Source: Apodospora peruviana
Taxonomy: Eukaryota; Ascomycota; Sordariomycetes; Sordariales; Lasiosphaeriaceae
DNA length: 64,000 nucleotides
Direction of reading: 5' to 3'
Assembly (NCBI GenBank): GCA_033439685.1
Contig: JAUEDM010000002.1
Coordinates: 1,550,001-1,614,000, forward strand
Shown piece after piece: positions 34,329 to 47,300 of the stretch. Both the position numbers and the translations under genes were made by a program. The first letter of the stretch is position 1, and each line of letters opens with the position of its first letter. The notes under the pieces were generated by a model. The model worked only from the letters and a program-made list of their open reading frames with translations, had not been told where the DNA came from and did no database searches.

Positions 34329-36736
34329 TTTTTTTGGAACCCTTTGCTTTGTTTTGCTTGCCTTTCCTCCTCCATCCTTTTCCTTCTTATCTCAGTCCAT
34401 ATAAAATGGATTATGACCCAAGAAAGATGTTAGGTATTCCTTCTCTGAATTGGACAAATTATATCCAAGAAAAATAACAGGTTTGGTGTTGTGTGTGGTT
34501 TGGTGGGTAAGGTAGGTAGGTACCTAGGTAACCACAGAATTTCCCACTCGAACCTTTTTTTCTCTTTTTGCTCTCCGGACGAATTAGTTACTAGTATCGG
34601 CCGTATAAAGTTTCGGGAAGACAGATTAAATTTCGGCAGAACAGAACCTTCAACAACACGGACCGGACCGGAAGACTGTTGGCTGCTGCTCGGCAGAATT
34701 CCCCGGCCGGCGGCGGCACCGGAGCTGGGCCGGAGCTGGGCCGGAGCAGCGTGGATAACACCATTACTGCCGGCTATCACCGCCCTAATAAAGTGAGGTC
34801 TCCCGTGTCCAACCGAGTGACGTCGCTATGCTACTGTACGGGTAAGGCCGACGAAGGAATGGCCACCTGCCACCACACTACAGCACAGCATACAACAGCT
34901 TGCACTGCCTACCGATCTTACCTACGCACAAACCTATAGTATAACATAATACAGCACACTTACACACATCCTACGTGTGCCCAAGTTAGATGGCGGCCTC
35001 AGTGGCACAAACCAACGATTCCATGCTTCGTCACCTTGGGAGAGAGCATTACAATTGCAGAGCGGCGTGAAGGCACAAAAGACCGACGAAAAAGACAGAA
35101 AGAGGCTGGGTAGCAACGGAAATTCTTTCAACCTATCAATTGATCGGCTCAAGCAGAGCCTCGTCCCTGCCACTGTCTTTCTTCGCTTGTACTCGATGTT
35201 TAGTGGTCGCCGACCAAGACCTGCAGCTCTCATCTCGGATGCAGTCTGTCCCGAACAGACACAGACATACCCAGCAGTGCCGGTACTGTACCTGTCACGA
35301 GCAAGGAACAGCGACAACCCGTAACAAACAACGGTACGGAATATCCCACCCAGAATCGCTCGTCTCTGAGTGGTTATCGTGACGAGAACGAACGAAAAAG
35401 ACGAATGAACAAGGTTTCGTAGATCCGTACGGGGTACCAGGTATTGTGTGATTGCAATGCGTGTGTGCGTGCGTGCCGCGTGATTTGCAACTTTGCAACA
35501 TCGTACATGGGAACTGACCCCATATCTTCTTGACCGGCCTGGTCGGGGGAGTTTTCCAAAGATCTAGACCTTCACCCCCCGCGCATGATCATCCAGTACC
35601 AATGCCTGCAACAATGCGACTTTTAGTCCCCCCGTGGCCGTGGATATGACGATTTAAGGTGCTGCTGCTGCCGCTGCACTGGGAAAGGGGGGGACCAGTG
35701 GTGGTGATCCGAGACAGGGAACAGGGGAACAGACCTCCCAACCCAAAAACCAAGCCTGAAGAACAGGTGAGTGGTTCGTCGTTGGAGGCGCTTGGTGTTT
35801 TGTTGCGCGGTACCGCCAGATGCACTTTCGTTACAACCACGATTTCACACATCAAGCGCTAAGACGCGTTGGGAAGAAATAGGCGGATAGAGTGGCATTC
35901 CGGATGGGGGGAAATGGATTGACATGAGTAAGAAAACAGCAATTCATCATGGTTTGTAGATCCCATTCTGGGTTTTGTCTTTACTCCCCGACGCCCGGGT
36001 CCGGGGGAGAAGGAGGAATCTCCTGGCAAGAGGCGCCGCACGATCAAACCCAGTCTGTCGGGAAACGATGGCTTTCCAACCCCTGGAGACGCTCTCGCGA
36101 AACGCCTCCTTTTGAGTCTAGACTCTCGAAGTTTTGGTTCACGATGCCCTCCCATGCCAGGATTGACGAGCATTGGGATCCCGGGATCGGGAGATGCTGA
36201 GAGGACGGTATCCTCGGTAGGAGATAAGATGATGCCCCGATATGTCGCGATACATGTTGGCATATTGGTTCCATCTACCGCCGCGCAGTCCGAGCAACAG
36301 CAACGACAGCACCACCGGCGGCTACTTTTTCGTTTATTTTTTCGATTTTTGTGTCGGTTAATATCTTCTGCGATGCGGTATGCGCGTATTGCACACCGCC
36401 GCCGGGTCAAACTCACAGATTGGGAGAAACGTACCAAGTCTGCAGAGATCCAGACCCATCTTTCACCATGAAGTAGCCATGGATTTGTCGAGTCAGACCA
36501 AGTTGTTACTGACAGATGCGTAATTTCGTCAGCCATGATGATGCTGGCGATGATCTGGTCCCTCGTCGTCGGCGACTGTCGTCAGCCCAGACAAGACCCT
36601 GAAAATGGCTTGAGGATTCGATTCAGCTCAGGGACCCTGGTGCGCGCTGTGCGTGCTGTGGCACTCTCTGGACATGCCGAACCAGTCTGCTGGGATTGGG
36701 GATGGCTGCAAGACTCGATGGTGTCAGTTCGGGGTC

Positions 36737-36751
36737 GGGGGGGGGGGGGGG
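36737..36751. repeat. G15 homopolymer run
   Basis: Fifteen consecutive G residues, preceded by GGGGTC. It is long enough to allow G-quadruplex structure and is prone to sequencing length error. Confidence 0.85.
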
Positions 36752-39700
36752 TCAGTCTCTCGTCCAATCCAATCCACATTTGGTGGTGGTAGGTCAACCA
36801 ACCCCGAGACCGGAAACTGTATTCATTCATTTTCTGCTGTTGTGCTGTGTGATGCTGCATGCACGAATGAAATTCCAGTCAGCGAATTTCATCTCTTCCA
36901 ATATTCCTACAACGATGATGTATATTGGAAGATGGAGATATGTGATCAGTCCCCGGCCGTCCCCCGTCTCCCGATCACGACTTTACGCAGGGAGGGAGGG
37001 AGATTGGACATGGCAAGACGGCATGTTCCTTCCCAGACTTTTCACTTTTCACCTCCTGTCATATTTTCCAGGTTTGTTCTTGCCAGTTGCCATTGTGCGA
37101 AGGAGACCTACCAGTGCTTCGTGACTTCCAGTTTGATGGCTGCAGGTTGCATGCCCGTCCGCCGCTCTTGCATCGGCGGTTGACCCCCCAGGGCAGGCGA
37201 GCCAGGCAGCCACATTTACACAAGCTCTCACTGAACCAAGGGTTCGATATTAATTGGGAACGCTACTGCGTCGCGGAAAATAAGCCGATATTAATTGCAC
37301 ACACGGTAAGTTCCAGTTCCTGCCCTTCCAAAACTTTCCCAGGGCACGCAGGGCTTCTGATATTAATCGATTTGTCCAGCCTGGCAATAAACCAACCTGG
37401 CCCTACACTAATGTAGGGAATTTTGACTCTGGGCAAACAACACACAACGAAGCCATCTCCAGGTACCGGTATGTCAAGGTTGCTCGGACTTTTCCACTCA
37501 TCACTAGTTTCTTTAAGGGATGTAACCGATGGCTTGGTAATGTGATACCGTGGTGAGATGCCAGAGATGGCATCTCGAGCCTCGGTGGCTTGAAGGTATC
37601 TCCAAGTACCGGACTTGATTAAGGGGGAAGTATCAACGGCAAATTCTCACTCACGGAGTCACGTTTCGAAGCAGAGTAGAACGAAACATCTGTCTCCCTG
37701 CATCACGCTTATTCCTTTTACTGATTCTAGTGCTGGGTTGGGATGCAAACTGCACGCACGGAAGCACACACGTTTTCGATGGGAGCGACATAGATTTGTC
37801 GGGGTGGCGGTCGATTCGAGACATGCAGCAATACGAAGGCGCACTCACTTCACTGAACCACGGAAGAGCATCTAGACACACGCACGAGAAGGGACCGTGG
37901 TGCCCATGACCATGGGTTGATTCAAAGCATTGACATTTGTAAACCGTAATGACACGGACATCGATCGTCAGTGGACTTCGGTCCAGACAGACAGCCATCA
38001 AGCCTCCTCCACGCGGAATGGTGTGTCCACCGCCACCGGTGCCCCTCCCGATCCAGAGGGGAATGAGGAGGGGAGGGGGGTTCACGATAGTGGCAGCACC
38101 AGAGCGGGTCTGGAAGGCTGCACGTTATTGCTCGATCGCTCACTCACTCACTCGATTACCGCCAATTGGGGTCGCACTCACAGAACCGGTGGTGGCCCTT
38201 TCCCTTGCCCTATATCTGCAATCATGATATGATCCGCATCCAAGACTCAAAGCGGGAGAGAGGGTGCTGCTTGTCTCGGCTGCCCGCCTCACCCGCCAGG
38301 AGGCGGCAGCAATGGCCGGCCCCCCACAAGCCAACCGCCCCTTTTCAGTCAGTCTTTCTCAAAAGAAAACGATGCCGCCGTGGAGGAGGAGGCGGCGGCG
38401 GCGGCGAGAACGGCGGCCCTGTCGCTTCTGATCGGTAAGGTTGGGGGAGGGCGGGATACCGAGAGGCCCGAGTAAAGACATCCCCCTCTCCCTCCCCCCT
38501 CGTCCCGTCCTCCCCCATCTGCCCACACAATGGTCACCCAAGGTTCCAGAGCAGGATCTTTTGTCCGCGGAAGTCGACCGCCGTCAATTCCCTGCTGATC
38601 GACAGCAGCAGTAGCACTGACCGAATGTTTGGCCAGGTGCTTGCTTGCTGCTGCCCTGCTAATATTTGCCAGGTTATCCACGATATAGCCCAGAAAACGA
38701 ACTGTCATGCGGCCGGCTGGGTCACAAACTGAAGTCCCTTTGAAACTTTGAAGACACCATGTACCGTACTCGGAAGATCTCTGTCTTGTACTCAAAGTAC
38801 AACCCGGACGGACAGTTCCCAGAAAGCGGGTATACACCCTATCCCCTTCCTTCCCGCAGTTTAGCGAAAGGGAAGAGGCCCAACTCTCTCCGAAATTTTG
38901 ATACAAAAACACTATAAAATCCACGGAGAACTCAAGGAAGCGAAAGGGACAGAGTGGATCTCTAATTGAAACCCGCAAAGAAAAACCGTGGGAGTGGTTT
39001 GTAAGTCGATGTGAGGTTGCAGTAGGATTGGATTTGGGGAGGGGGGAAACCCTCCAAGAGCCCTGCTGGCGGGCGACCACCCTTGTAGTCGATCACTTTT
39101 CACTGCTTGCTGCGGTACCGTGTGTCATCCCACCACCCACTCACGGCTTGTGGCCAAATATAGAAATCCAACTCACAAACTCAACCACAGAGAGAGAAGA
39201 AGCGAATGTTACATCGGGACGATCCATCCCCTCGTAATTTGAGAGGAAAAGGCAAGTCACTGGTTTCCCCTTCACACGCCGATACTGACGCCGCGTCCCC
39301 GCCGCCGTCGCGCGCTCCAATCCGAAGGCGTAGGGATACGATGATAATGATGATGGTGATGATAACGATGATAGGGGGCCGGCCGATCGGGCTATAGACT
39401 TCGTCGAAGATGGCTGACTGGGGCAACAGTAGCTCGCCCTCACTTTCTTCGTTGCGACTGTGACTGTAGTGGGTGACCGGGTTTCGTGTGACGATGGTCG
39501 ACTGTGCCACTCAACCGATCAGTCAATTACCTATCCATTCCAGGGTTCTGTTAGTCGACGCATTATCGTGTAATTCCAATCCTGCATATCTGTGATGATG
39601 ATGATGCCGTCTATAGATTCTTATGTCCCGGTCTCGATCAGCAAAACTGGAAATTGTGATGTTGCAGAGACTTGTCGCCGGGGGTCCGTCATTCCGTCTG

Positions 39701-42700
39701 ACCTACCTCGTCGACCAAGGTAGTACCTACCTTACCTGCTTCAAGAGATAGGATGGTGATGGTGATGCAAACAGTCAATAAAACAATCCCGCCGATGGGC
39801 TGTGCAAAGCTTGATGAGGCTCACATCGATCGGTTGTCGGTGGTCGTCTGCCGGGGCGCCACATCCGGTGGCAGAGCAAAGAGTGCTTGGGGAAAGGATT
39901 GGATTGCTCGCTCGCTCGGAGCTAAGGTCCTCGCCAAAACAGGTGAAGCTACCCCGCGTTGCACAACCTGGAAACTACCGGACGGAATACACTTCTGCCC
40001 CTCACTGCAGCTGCCAGCGAACTGACTGCGCCCCGATGAGAAAAGAAACACACTTCACTCCATCGTCACCTCATAGGTACAAAACTGGACGTAGTATCGG
40101 GCATTGTCGACAACAAATTTCACAGGCACGTGGATTAGGTATGTTTAGACGAGAAAGCAACAATCTGAAACCGACCCCATATTCTTCTTCTCTTTTAACC
40201 ACACCGAGAAAGCTACTTAGAAAAAACTCCGGGAGTTCTGAAACAACCACTGGACCTTAGGTATCACCACCTACCGTACCTCACTTACCCGATATCAATG
40301 ATCCGAGTTATTGCAATTCGACACCTATCTGCTTTGTCTGCCGGAGAGGGGGGGAGGGGGGGATCAAACCCAACAACCATTGTCGACGACTGCCCCTCCG
40401 TGATGCGATGCGAGACATCATCCATCGTACGGTACCTAAAGTGTCTAGTGGCGAGAGTAAGAGTATTCAGTACGGAATACCGAGGCTCTCAAGACAACCA
40501 ATCCACTTTCAACCATAGGTAGGTCTGTCACAAGATGACATCTACCGGACTCCGTACCTGTCTACGTATCGACGATAGTGCGGGGAAAACAAAGATATTG
40601 GAAACAGACTAGAACATCAGAGCGTTGAAAAGAGGTTTAGGGCTATCACTCACGCCCGGCTGAATAACCGTGGAACGTGCATTATCTTACACTAAACTAG
40701 TATATATCCACACATCGTAGAGTAAGTGAGAAACGTGGGACGTGGAGAAAAAAACCTAACGGTCCTTTTCCTTATCCTCCATACCCACATCGCAAATCGA
40801 CAAATTAGAGTCGAGTCTAGAACAGTCCTTCACGATCGGTGTCTTCCTTGGCCTGCTGAATACCTCGTGTGGAGTTTGGTTGTTTTCCATCCGAACAGAC
40901 CGAAAATATCCTGCTCAACAGCATTCAGACAGTCCTTTCTTTTTCAAAGATCAGAACATACCCATCTTCCCCACTCTTGACGACAATGGGTATCAAAAAG
41001 AGATATCGTGTCATTGATGAGATGAACCAACCGGAACTCTCCGTCAACCGCTCCACCAGGTGCCGGTACCTAGGTGTCCAAGCCACCACCAGATCTGTCA
41101 CGAGGTGAGAGGGAGGGGATCCCATCGTTCACTTTAACAAATCTGAACCATGTGTTTGCTTGCATACCTCCGGAATCCCAAACCCCTGAAAAAATATTTT
41201 ATACTTAAATAAATATTGGATGGAACATATCACGGGATCTTCCACCACCAAAGACAAGGACACCGTAGTTCAGTTATTCCGAGAGTTGAAAAATGCGGCT
41301 CAAAACAATGTTTCTAATTCAGGAAGCTTTCTTTTCGTGTATCTGAATTTGTTGTGTACCTTACCTGTAATCCAGGTCCATCCCTTCGTTCCGCTCCGCT
41401 TAATCAACATCAATATACAATGTCCAATATCAACAATTAAAGTGCACATATGTAAAACCCGGACAAGGACCGCCCGCCGCTTGCCGTCCTCCGGGCCCGC
41501 GGTACACGGTACGGATCGGAAGCAGCGGCGGGGGTGGGCAGGCTGGTACTTCGAGATACGGCCGGTACCCAAGCTTGTCTTGATCCCCAAAGTGGCCTAG
41601 CGGGAATTTATTGATGCGCCCCTTCGGAGATGGAAATTGGCACCGAAAAACTAAAAACCCGAGACAGATGGAAAGCGAACCGATAAAGTTAAACTTAGAA
41701 ACAGCACACACAACAAACGGCTCCGCCCGTGTCATAGGTTGATAGATCTGTTCACTACGATCAGAAACATATCCAACCACAGCTCTTCGAAACCCCATTT
41801 ATTGTGACGGAATATACTAGATCGTATCATATCGTATAGTTCCAACCGCGGTCCTTAGGTAGGGAGGACTTTGTTGCGCATTTTGTTGACTGACTATTCC
41901 AAGGTTGTGGTGTTGTGGTTTTGCGGGGATCGCTGCTCGAAACCTGCCCAGGCAGTGGAGGCAGTCGAACGGTACTTGCCAGTCCAAGAAAGGTACTTCT
42001 CCAAAACACTTCGGTACAAACTCGACAGAGCTTTTTAACATTTCGGTAAGCCACCCTGGCACCACCCAATAGGCGGGAGGATCCTCAACATGGGGGTAGC
42101 CCTGGGCCCTGAAAGGGGAGGGCTCGTGCTGCAGGCGGGACATCCATGGGTGGCTGACAGGGCCGCTGTTGCTTTCGGGGCCGAGAAATCTTGGGATGGA
42201 TCATTGGGAGAGGCTTGTGTTGGTCGTCTGTTCTGTCTGGTGTCATCACGATCAGTGGTTATTGGAATTTGCGGGGCATAAAGCAACATAAACATGACCT
42301 CTCTTTTTCGTCTCGTTAACCTTTCCCCATTTTGGCGGCCAGAGCAACCTCACCAGGGAGCTCGCCCTCTGCTGTCACGCCTGTCAAGGATACAGGGCTG
42401 GTGGCTTCAAGTTTTGGATTGGAGATCTGCGGCTTGGAAAAAGCAGGGGCACAGGAGAGAGCGAATTTTGATGTCTCCCCCCTGTTGATTCGGCAGATGC
42501 AATCTGAACCTTCTGAGGAAAATGATGTTAGATTCCGACACATTGCGGCGCTTACCTATCCGTACCTATACGACTCTGACATGTTTCTGGGCGAGCCAGT
42601 CGATCGCAAGATTTGTCGTGTCCGTCGCATTTATCGTAGCCCACGGCGACCACATCTCACGTGCTGTTGGGGTTACAGCACAACACTCACATCAGCACAA

Positions 42701-43671
42701 TAGACGGTAAGTGGGCAAAATGTTGGTTGGCCACTTTAAACACGACCCTGAAGAATCAGGAAAATGTGCGGCGTGAATTGCGGAATTGCAACTGACGAGA
42801 GCCGCAAAAGGCCAAAGACGGGTCCATCATTGATCGGCCGTCACCCGAACGGAGCATTCATTGGTTGCCGTCATCCCACGTCAACAGTGAATGGGATTTG
42901 ATGAGAAAGCGGTCACCTCAAACGCTCTAGCCCGTCTGACCGACCACCAGTAAGTAGCAGGGCAACATATTTTTTTACACCCACGCGTGCTTTTCCAGGT
43001 GTCCTTCTCCGTCATGTATCGTGGCCGAATGAATGCAGCGAAACGTTGCCTCGGTTGCCGCGAGAATAACCGGAAGACGGATGACCGAGGGTTGTGGAAT
43101 CGCGATGATGTGGATATGATGACTAGCGGACAGATTACGTAGTTTTAGTGTGCAACTAATCCGTACTGTATCCGTAAAACGTGCCTGGCTTTGAGGGCAT
43201 TGTTTGCTGCCTGGAAGCACGAAGCACACGATCTGGATCGGATGCCACGTCGCTGGCGGGACGAGAAGTTGAAGAGGAAGTATGGCCGTGTCAAGTGTCG
43301 CCTGGAGCCTACGCAAGTCCGTTGCTGCATCTGCATACACTCGTACAGAGTACAAACTTTGTGAGAGTATCCGTAGAGTTGCACCAGTGTCAGAGTCGCG
43401 ATGGGATGAATGCAGCGTGCAGAGTGCAGTGCTCACTCGCATGTTCTCCATGTCCTGTCGCGGCGCCACCAAGTTGCCATGTGCTTCTTTGCTCCTGTGC
43501 CTCTGCAACGGAAGTCATTTCTCGAAGCCCGAATAGTGGAGGTGGATGTCCACGATAGGAGATGCTTGCCGTTGGCGTTGACTGAGGGTGCCACGACGGA
43601 CCACGACCGGCAGGCTTCGGAGACGGCCAGTCGGGTGGGATTGGGGGTCGCCCTCTAAATTTCCAGGTTTA

Positions 43672-43777
43672 CATTTGACGGGGTTGTAAATCTCTTGGCG
43701 GGGGGTTTGTTTTTAAGACTTGAAATAACACAGTGTCCCGCCAAGTTTCCCAGGGCTTTGCCAACTGGCGCTCAAAA
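43672..43777 (+). repeat. Left terminal inverted repeat of the MITE-like element
   Basis: Starts directly after TA at 43670-43671. Blocks shared with the right end, in order, are TTGACGGGG, CTTGGCGGGG, AACACAG, GTCCCGCCA and GCTCAAA. Confidence 0.75.
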
Positions 43778-44242
43778 CCACATACGCTATATATGCTGCG
43801 CAAGATTATATTAACTATTAATAACTCTACTAATTACGTGTGACAATCGATGCGAATTGAGCCTTAATTGAATTAATTGCAATCGTTAATAGTATATAAA
43901 TCATTAGAATTCTGAAAGTTAGCACCTTTAGTATTCTAGCATTTTTTTTGCAATAAGCAGGGTTTTGTTATAGTAGTTTTGGTCATTGCACTGGCTCGTT
44001 ACATTATGTAGTAAAATGATTAAAGTGATGTTATTTTTACACTGAATTGTTTATGCGTATTAAGTATATTTAGCAAGTAAAATAGTTTGTAAAAGTAATA
44101 AGGCTACATATATTCAGCATATACTTAGCATAAGCTTTATAATGAGTAAATAAGCTTAAATAGCTTATTATCTTATTTCTTTTAAATATAAAAGCCTTTT
44201 TTTCCTAGCATATGCTACGCATATGCTTCGTCTATGCAGATT

Positions 44243-44351
44243 ATTTGAGCTGCCAGTCTTGCCAATTTGGTAAAGACCTGGCGGGACCTGTGTTTTCCAT
44301 AACCCTGAAAAACCGGGGCCCCGCCAAGCCTTCTATACCCCCCGTCAACTG
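44243..44351 (-). repeat. Right terminal inverted repeat of the MITE-like element
   Basis: Reverse complement of the left arm, with single-base differences and small indels. It ends at CCCCGTCAACTG, followed by TA at 44352-44353. Confidence 0.75.
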
Positions 44352-47300
44352 TACCTCGTAAATTTCCTGTCAAGCTTGTCAAGCACCAAAACCAAACCCC
44401 ACACTCGCTCGCTCCACTCGGGGAGGCCGGCTTGGCGACCTGACCTCATCAGATTAAGTCGGCAGGAAGCACAGGCCAGCTTGGCACAAATCCATTGCTT
44501 GTGCAGTTGTGTACGTATTAGTGTCCAGTTTTGGGTTGGTGGGTCCATTTGCTCCCCCAAGGCCGCCAACCACGAGGACGACTTTACATCTCCAGTTTTC
44601 GGCAGTCGCAAGACGCGCTTCTTGCTGTATGGCGTTTTGATGGCTTGCCTCCATGGCGCTGGGAATCTGGAAGTCTGCCTTATTCCGGACGCTAGTCCGG
44701 TAGAGAAGGCTTTACTAACGGCTCTTGAATTCCAGCTCCTTGCTAAGAGACGTTTCAAGGGTCCATCTGTCTCATTTTTGCTTCCATTTGGCTTTTGAAA
44801 AAAATCAACGAAGGGTGATTGGAAGTCAGCGATCGAGTCTGAGTCCAGAAACAAGAATACCTGTCGGATCAAATATCTGCCCGGCGTTGCTTTCGATGAG
44901 GTCGAGATTTGCGGTCGCACTCGTTGCCCAAAACGGAATCGGGGACTTGTGGTCTGGGCTCCACCAAATCCTGGTTTCCAAAAGCCCAGGCCACCGACCA
45001 CCTAGTCCGTGCATGACAATTAATTACCCTTGGCAACCTAATCTGCAGAGCCAAACTCTTTGACGACTAGAGGTATCCGTACTTGTTTGGCCTGGTCGTA
45101 AGAGAGGATCGCCCATTCAATCTCACGAACCACAACTCAAAAAAAGTAGGACGGCAATGGGATTGAATCCTCTTAGCCGTCTAGCCGACTTATCACTTCG
45201 TCGAGATACCTACTGGCTGGTCACAATAAGACAGGTACTTTGCAAAATGTGTCGCGCAGGGGCTCAAGAGCGGACTTGGCTCAAAACTGGTGTGAACTGA
45301 CAGGCTCGTTGCTGGATGTGAGTGGTCAGCCCTATGCCATTCCCTGATCGACCAAAGTTGCATCATAAGCCACGCATTAATTTGAGCCACATCATGTACG
45401 GATATGTACGTAAATGTGCCACTGCACACCATTTACCAAACTGGAGGAAGAGTCCTTTGAATTAGGTTCGATTGATGGTTGGATGGAGTCGTCGGGACTC
45501 ACAGGTGTTGCTCCTGGGGACCAACGATGCGGCCGTGATATGCGCTTGTCAAGCGCGTGAAGGTAGCCAGCTTTGCTTCCGGGCCGTGGAATGGTCACCT
45601 CAATTGTGCAAGCGTGGTCATGATGCTGCCCAACGTGTGGCCGGGCCACGATGCTCTTCCGACAGATTGGGATGCACGCTTCAATCTGGCTAGTATCGTG
45701 GCCTCCATGTGTCTGTGATCCTAGCTAGGCTGGGGGAATTAGTTAAAAGAAATTCTTAGGTTTGAGGCTACCGCAGCATGAGAAAACGGTGGGCAGCGGC
45801 GAGGAACGGGAACTCTGGCGCAGGCGGCGGCGGGGAGGTCGGGAGGACGGTAACTGACGCCTCTGCTTTTCCATCGGAACCTGGTCCCACGCCCGCGATA
45901 TTGCAAAAGTTCCTGTGCCTCCCTGAAATTGATGAGGGTGATCTTTCGGCAGACAATTTCAACATGCCAAGCACCTTCTCTTCCTCGTGATTGCCGGGGT
46001 TTGGAGTCGGTCGTAACGTTAGCACGAAGCAGTTAGTGGATTTCCGTAGCGTGGCTTCTAGTTTCCGGCCATGCCCCAATTCCATCACCGATTTTCCGAT
46101 TTGAAAAAACCATCCGATCTTACGCCAGTCCCTTGTGGGAACTTTGGCCCGCCCTGCCCATGCAACCCCCCCAAAAGCCCGAGCCTCGTTCCTATCAGGG
46201 TTTCAACTTGTGAAATGTGAAGTGGAGAGCCGATTACTGATACCCGTAATCCGTAATCCGTACCTTGGCCATCTTCTTCTGGCGACGCCCAATATTGCGC
46301 GGCTCTGCCCTGAGGCTTGAAGAGATGGCTAAGCTTCTCTCGCTTCAGTCGCTTGTCGGTTGGCCGTCCACTTTCCGCGGTTAGTGCACATGGTTATCTA
46401 AACGCGTGTAGGATTGCCTGTGTCTCCAGGGCCATCTACTCCAGCCTGATCATGCTTGTCGCTGGTGGCGGTGTGAACCGTATCTGCCAAAGATTCCTGC
46501 GCCTGCTTTAAACACGAGTAGAGAGCCGCGGACCCTGAGTTTCGTGTTGGCATGATGACAGAGACATTCAACGCAGGAGTCAGGACTTCCCCTGAAGTGT
46601 ACATATCCCTCGTCCCTGAGCTATAGTGTAATCCAGCGCTGTTGCAGCCAATCATGGCTTTGCCTCGCCGAGACATGATGTTAGGCCACCCGTGGGTCAG
46701 CGGCCAGCAAATTTAACGGCGGACAACCGCGTCGACCACTCACGACAGGCGAACGTCCACTCAAGGGCTTGAACTCAGACATGGCCGCCCGCAGACGTGC
46801 ATATCAGGGTCTGTCTTTCGGAACTGGGAGCCGTCTGTTTTCTCTGCACTGGCCATGCAAAACGGTGCTCAGCAACGGCATTTCTGGCAGCAAGCAGTGA
46901 TATGAATTAGGACGCCAGGGTGCTATCGAGATGCTGACGCCGCGAAATTGGACAACCTGTGAAGAGTTTGGCGTATTAGAAAACCGAGCGGGAATTGAAA
47001 AGTCGGCACGCATATCCAACTCGTCGTGAAGGCACCATGAACGATGGGCACCGGCCTCGAGCAGAAATGCCGATCGTGACCAGGCGGTCAGCCACAACAG
47101 TGAAATGAAGGCAAATAGGAAGTTTCTGATGCCTTCCCCACTGGCCGACTCAAACCGCGCGGGAAGTGTTCATCCTCGTAGGGCTGAGGACCGCCTGTGG
47201 TCTGGTGTATGTCGATGTATGGTACGGAATAGGTTCCATTGGTAGATAATGTATTCAGTACATACACCGCAGTCTACCACCCGTTACTCGAGCCTTTTTC

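Larger units (their letters stand above)
43672..44351. mobile_element. MITE-like non-autonomous DNA transposon, 680 bp
   Basis: The ends are long imperfect inverted repeats of about 110 bp. Left: CATTTGACGGGG, CTTGGCGGGG, AACACAGTGTCCCGCCAAG and CTGGCGCTCAAAA in order. The reverse complement of the right end gives CAGTTGACGGGG, CTTGGCGGGG, AACACAGGTCCCGCCAGG and CTGGCAGCTCAAAT in the same order. Both ends are flanked by TA (43670-43671 and 44352-44353), a target duplication typical of Tc1/mariner/pogo elements. The 460-bp core is strongly AT-rich, unlike the surrounding DNA, and has no reading frame for a transposase. It is therefore probably a non-autonomous element, perhaps altered by C-to-T mutation. 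The superfamily call rests on the TA duplication and a CA start. Confidence 0.8.

Noticed and set aside
38349..39080. 243-aa minus-strand frame
   Set aside because: It ends in an Ala/Ser run produced by a GGC/GGA-rich simple repeat and has no domain.
44345..45001. 218-aa minus-strand frame next to the MITE, considered as a transposase remnant
   Set aside because: It opens at GTG, lies outside the inverted repeats apart from its last few bases, and shows no DDE or helix-turn-helix pattern.
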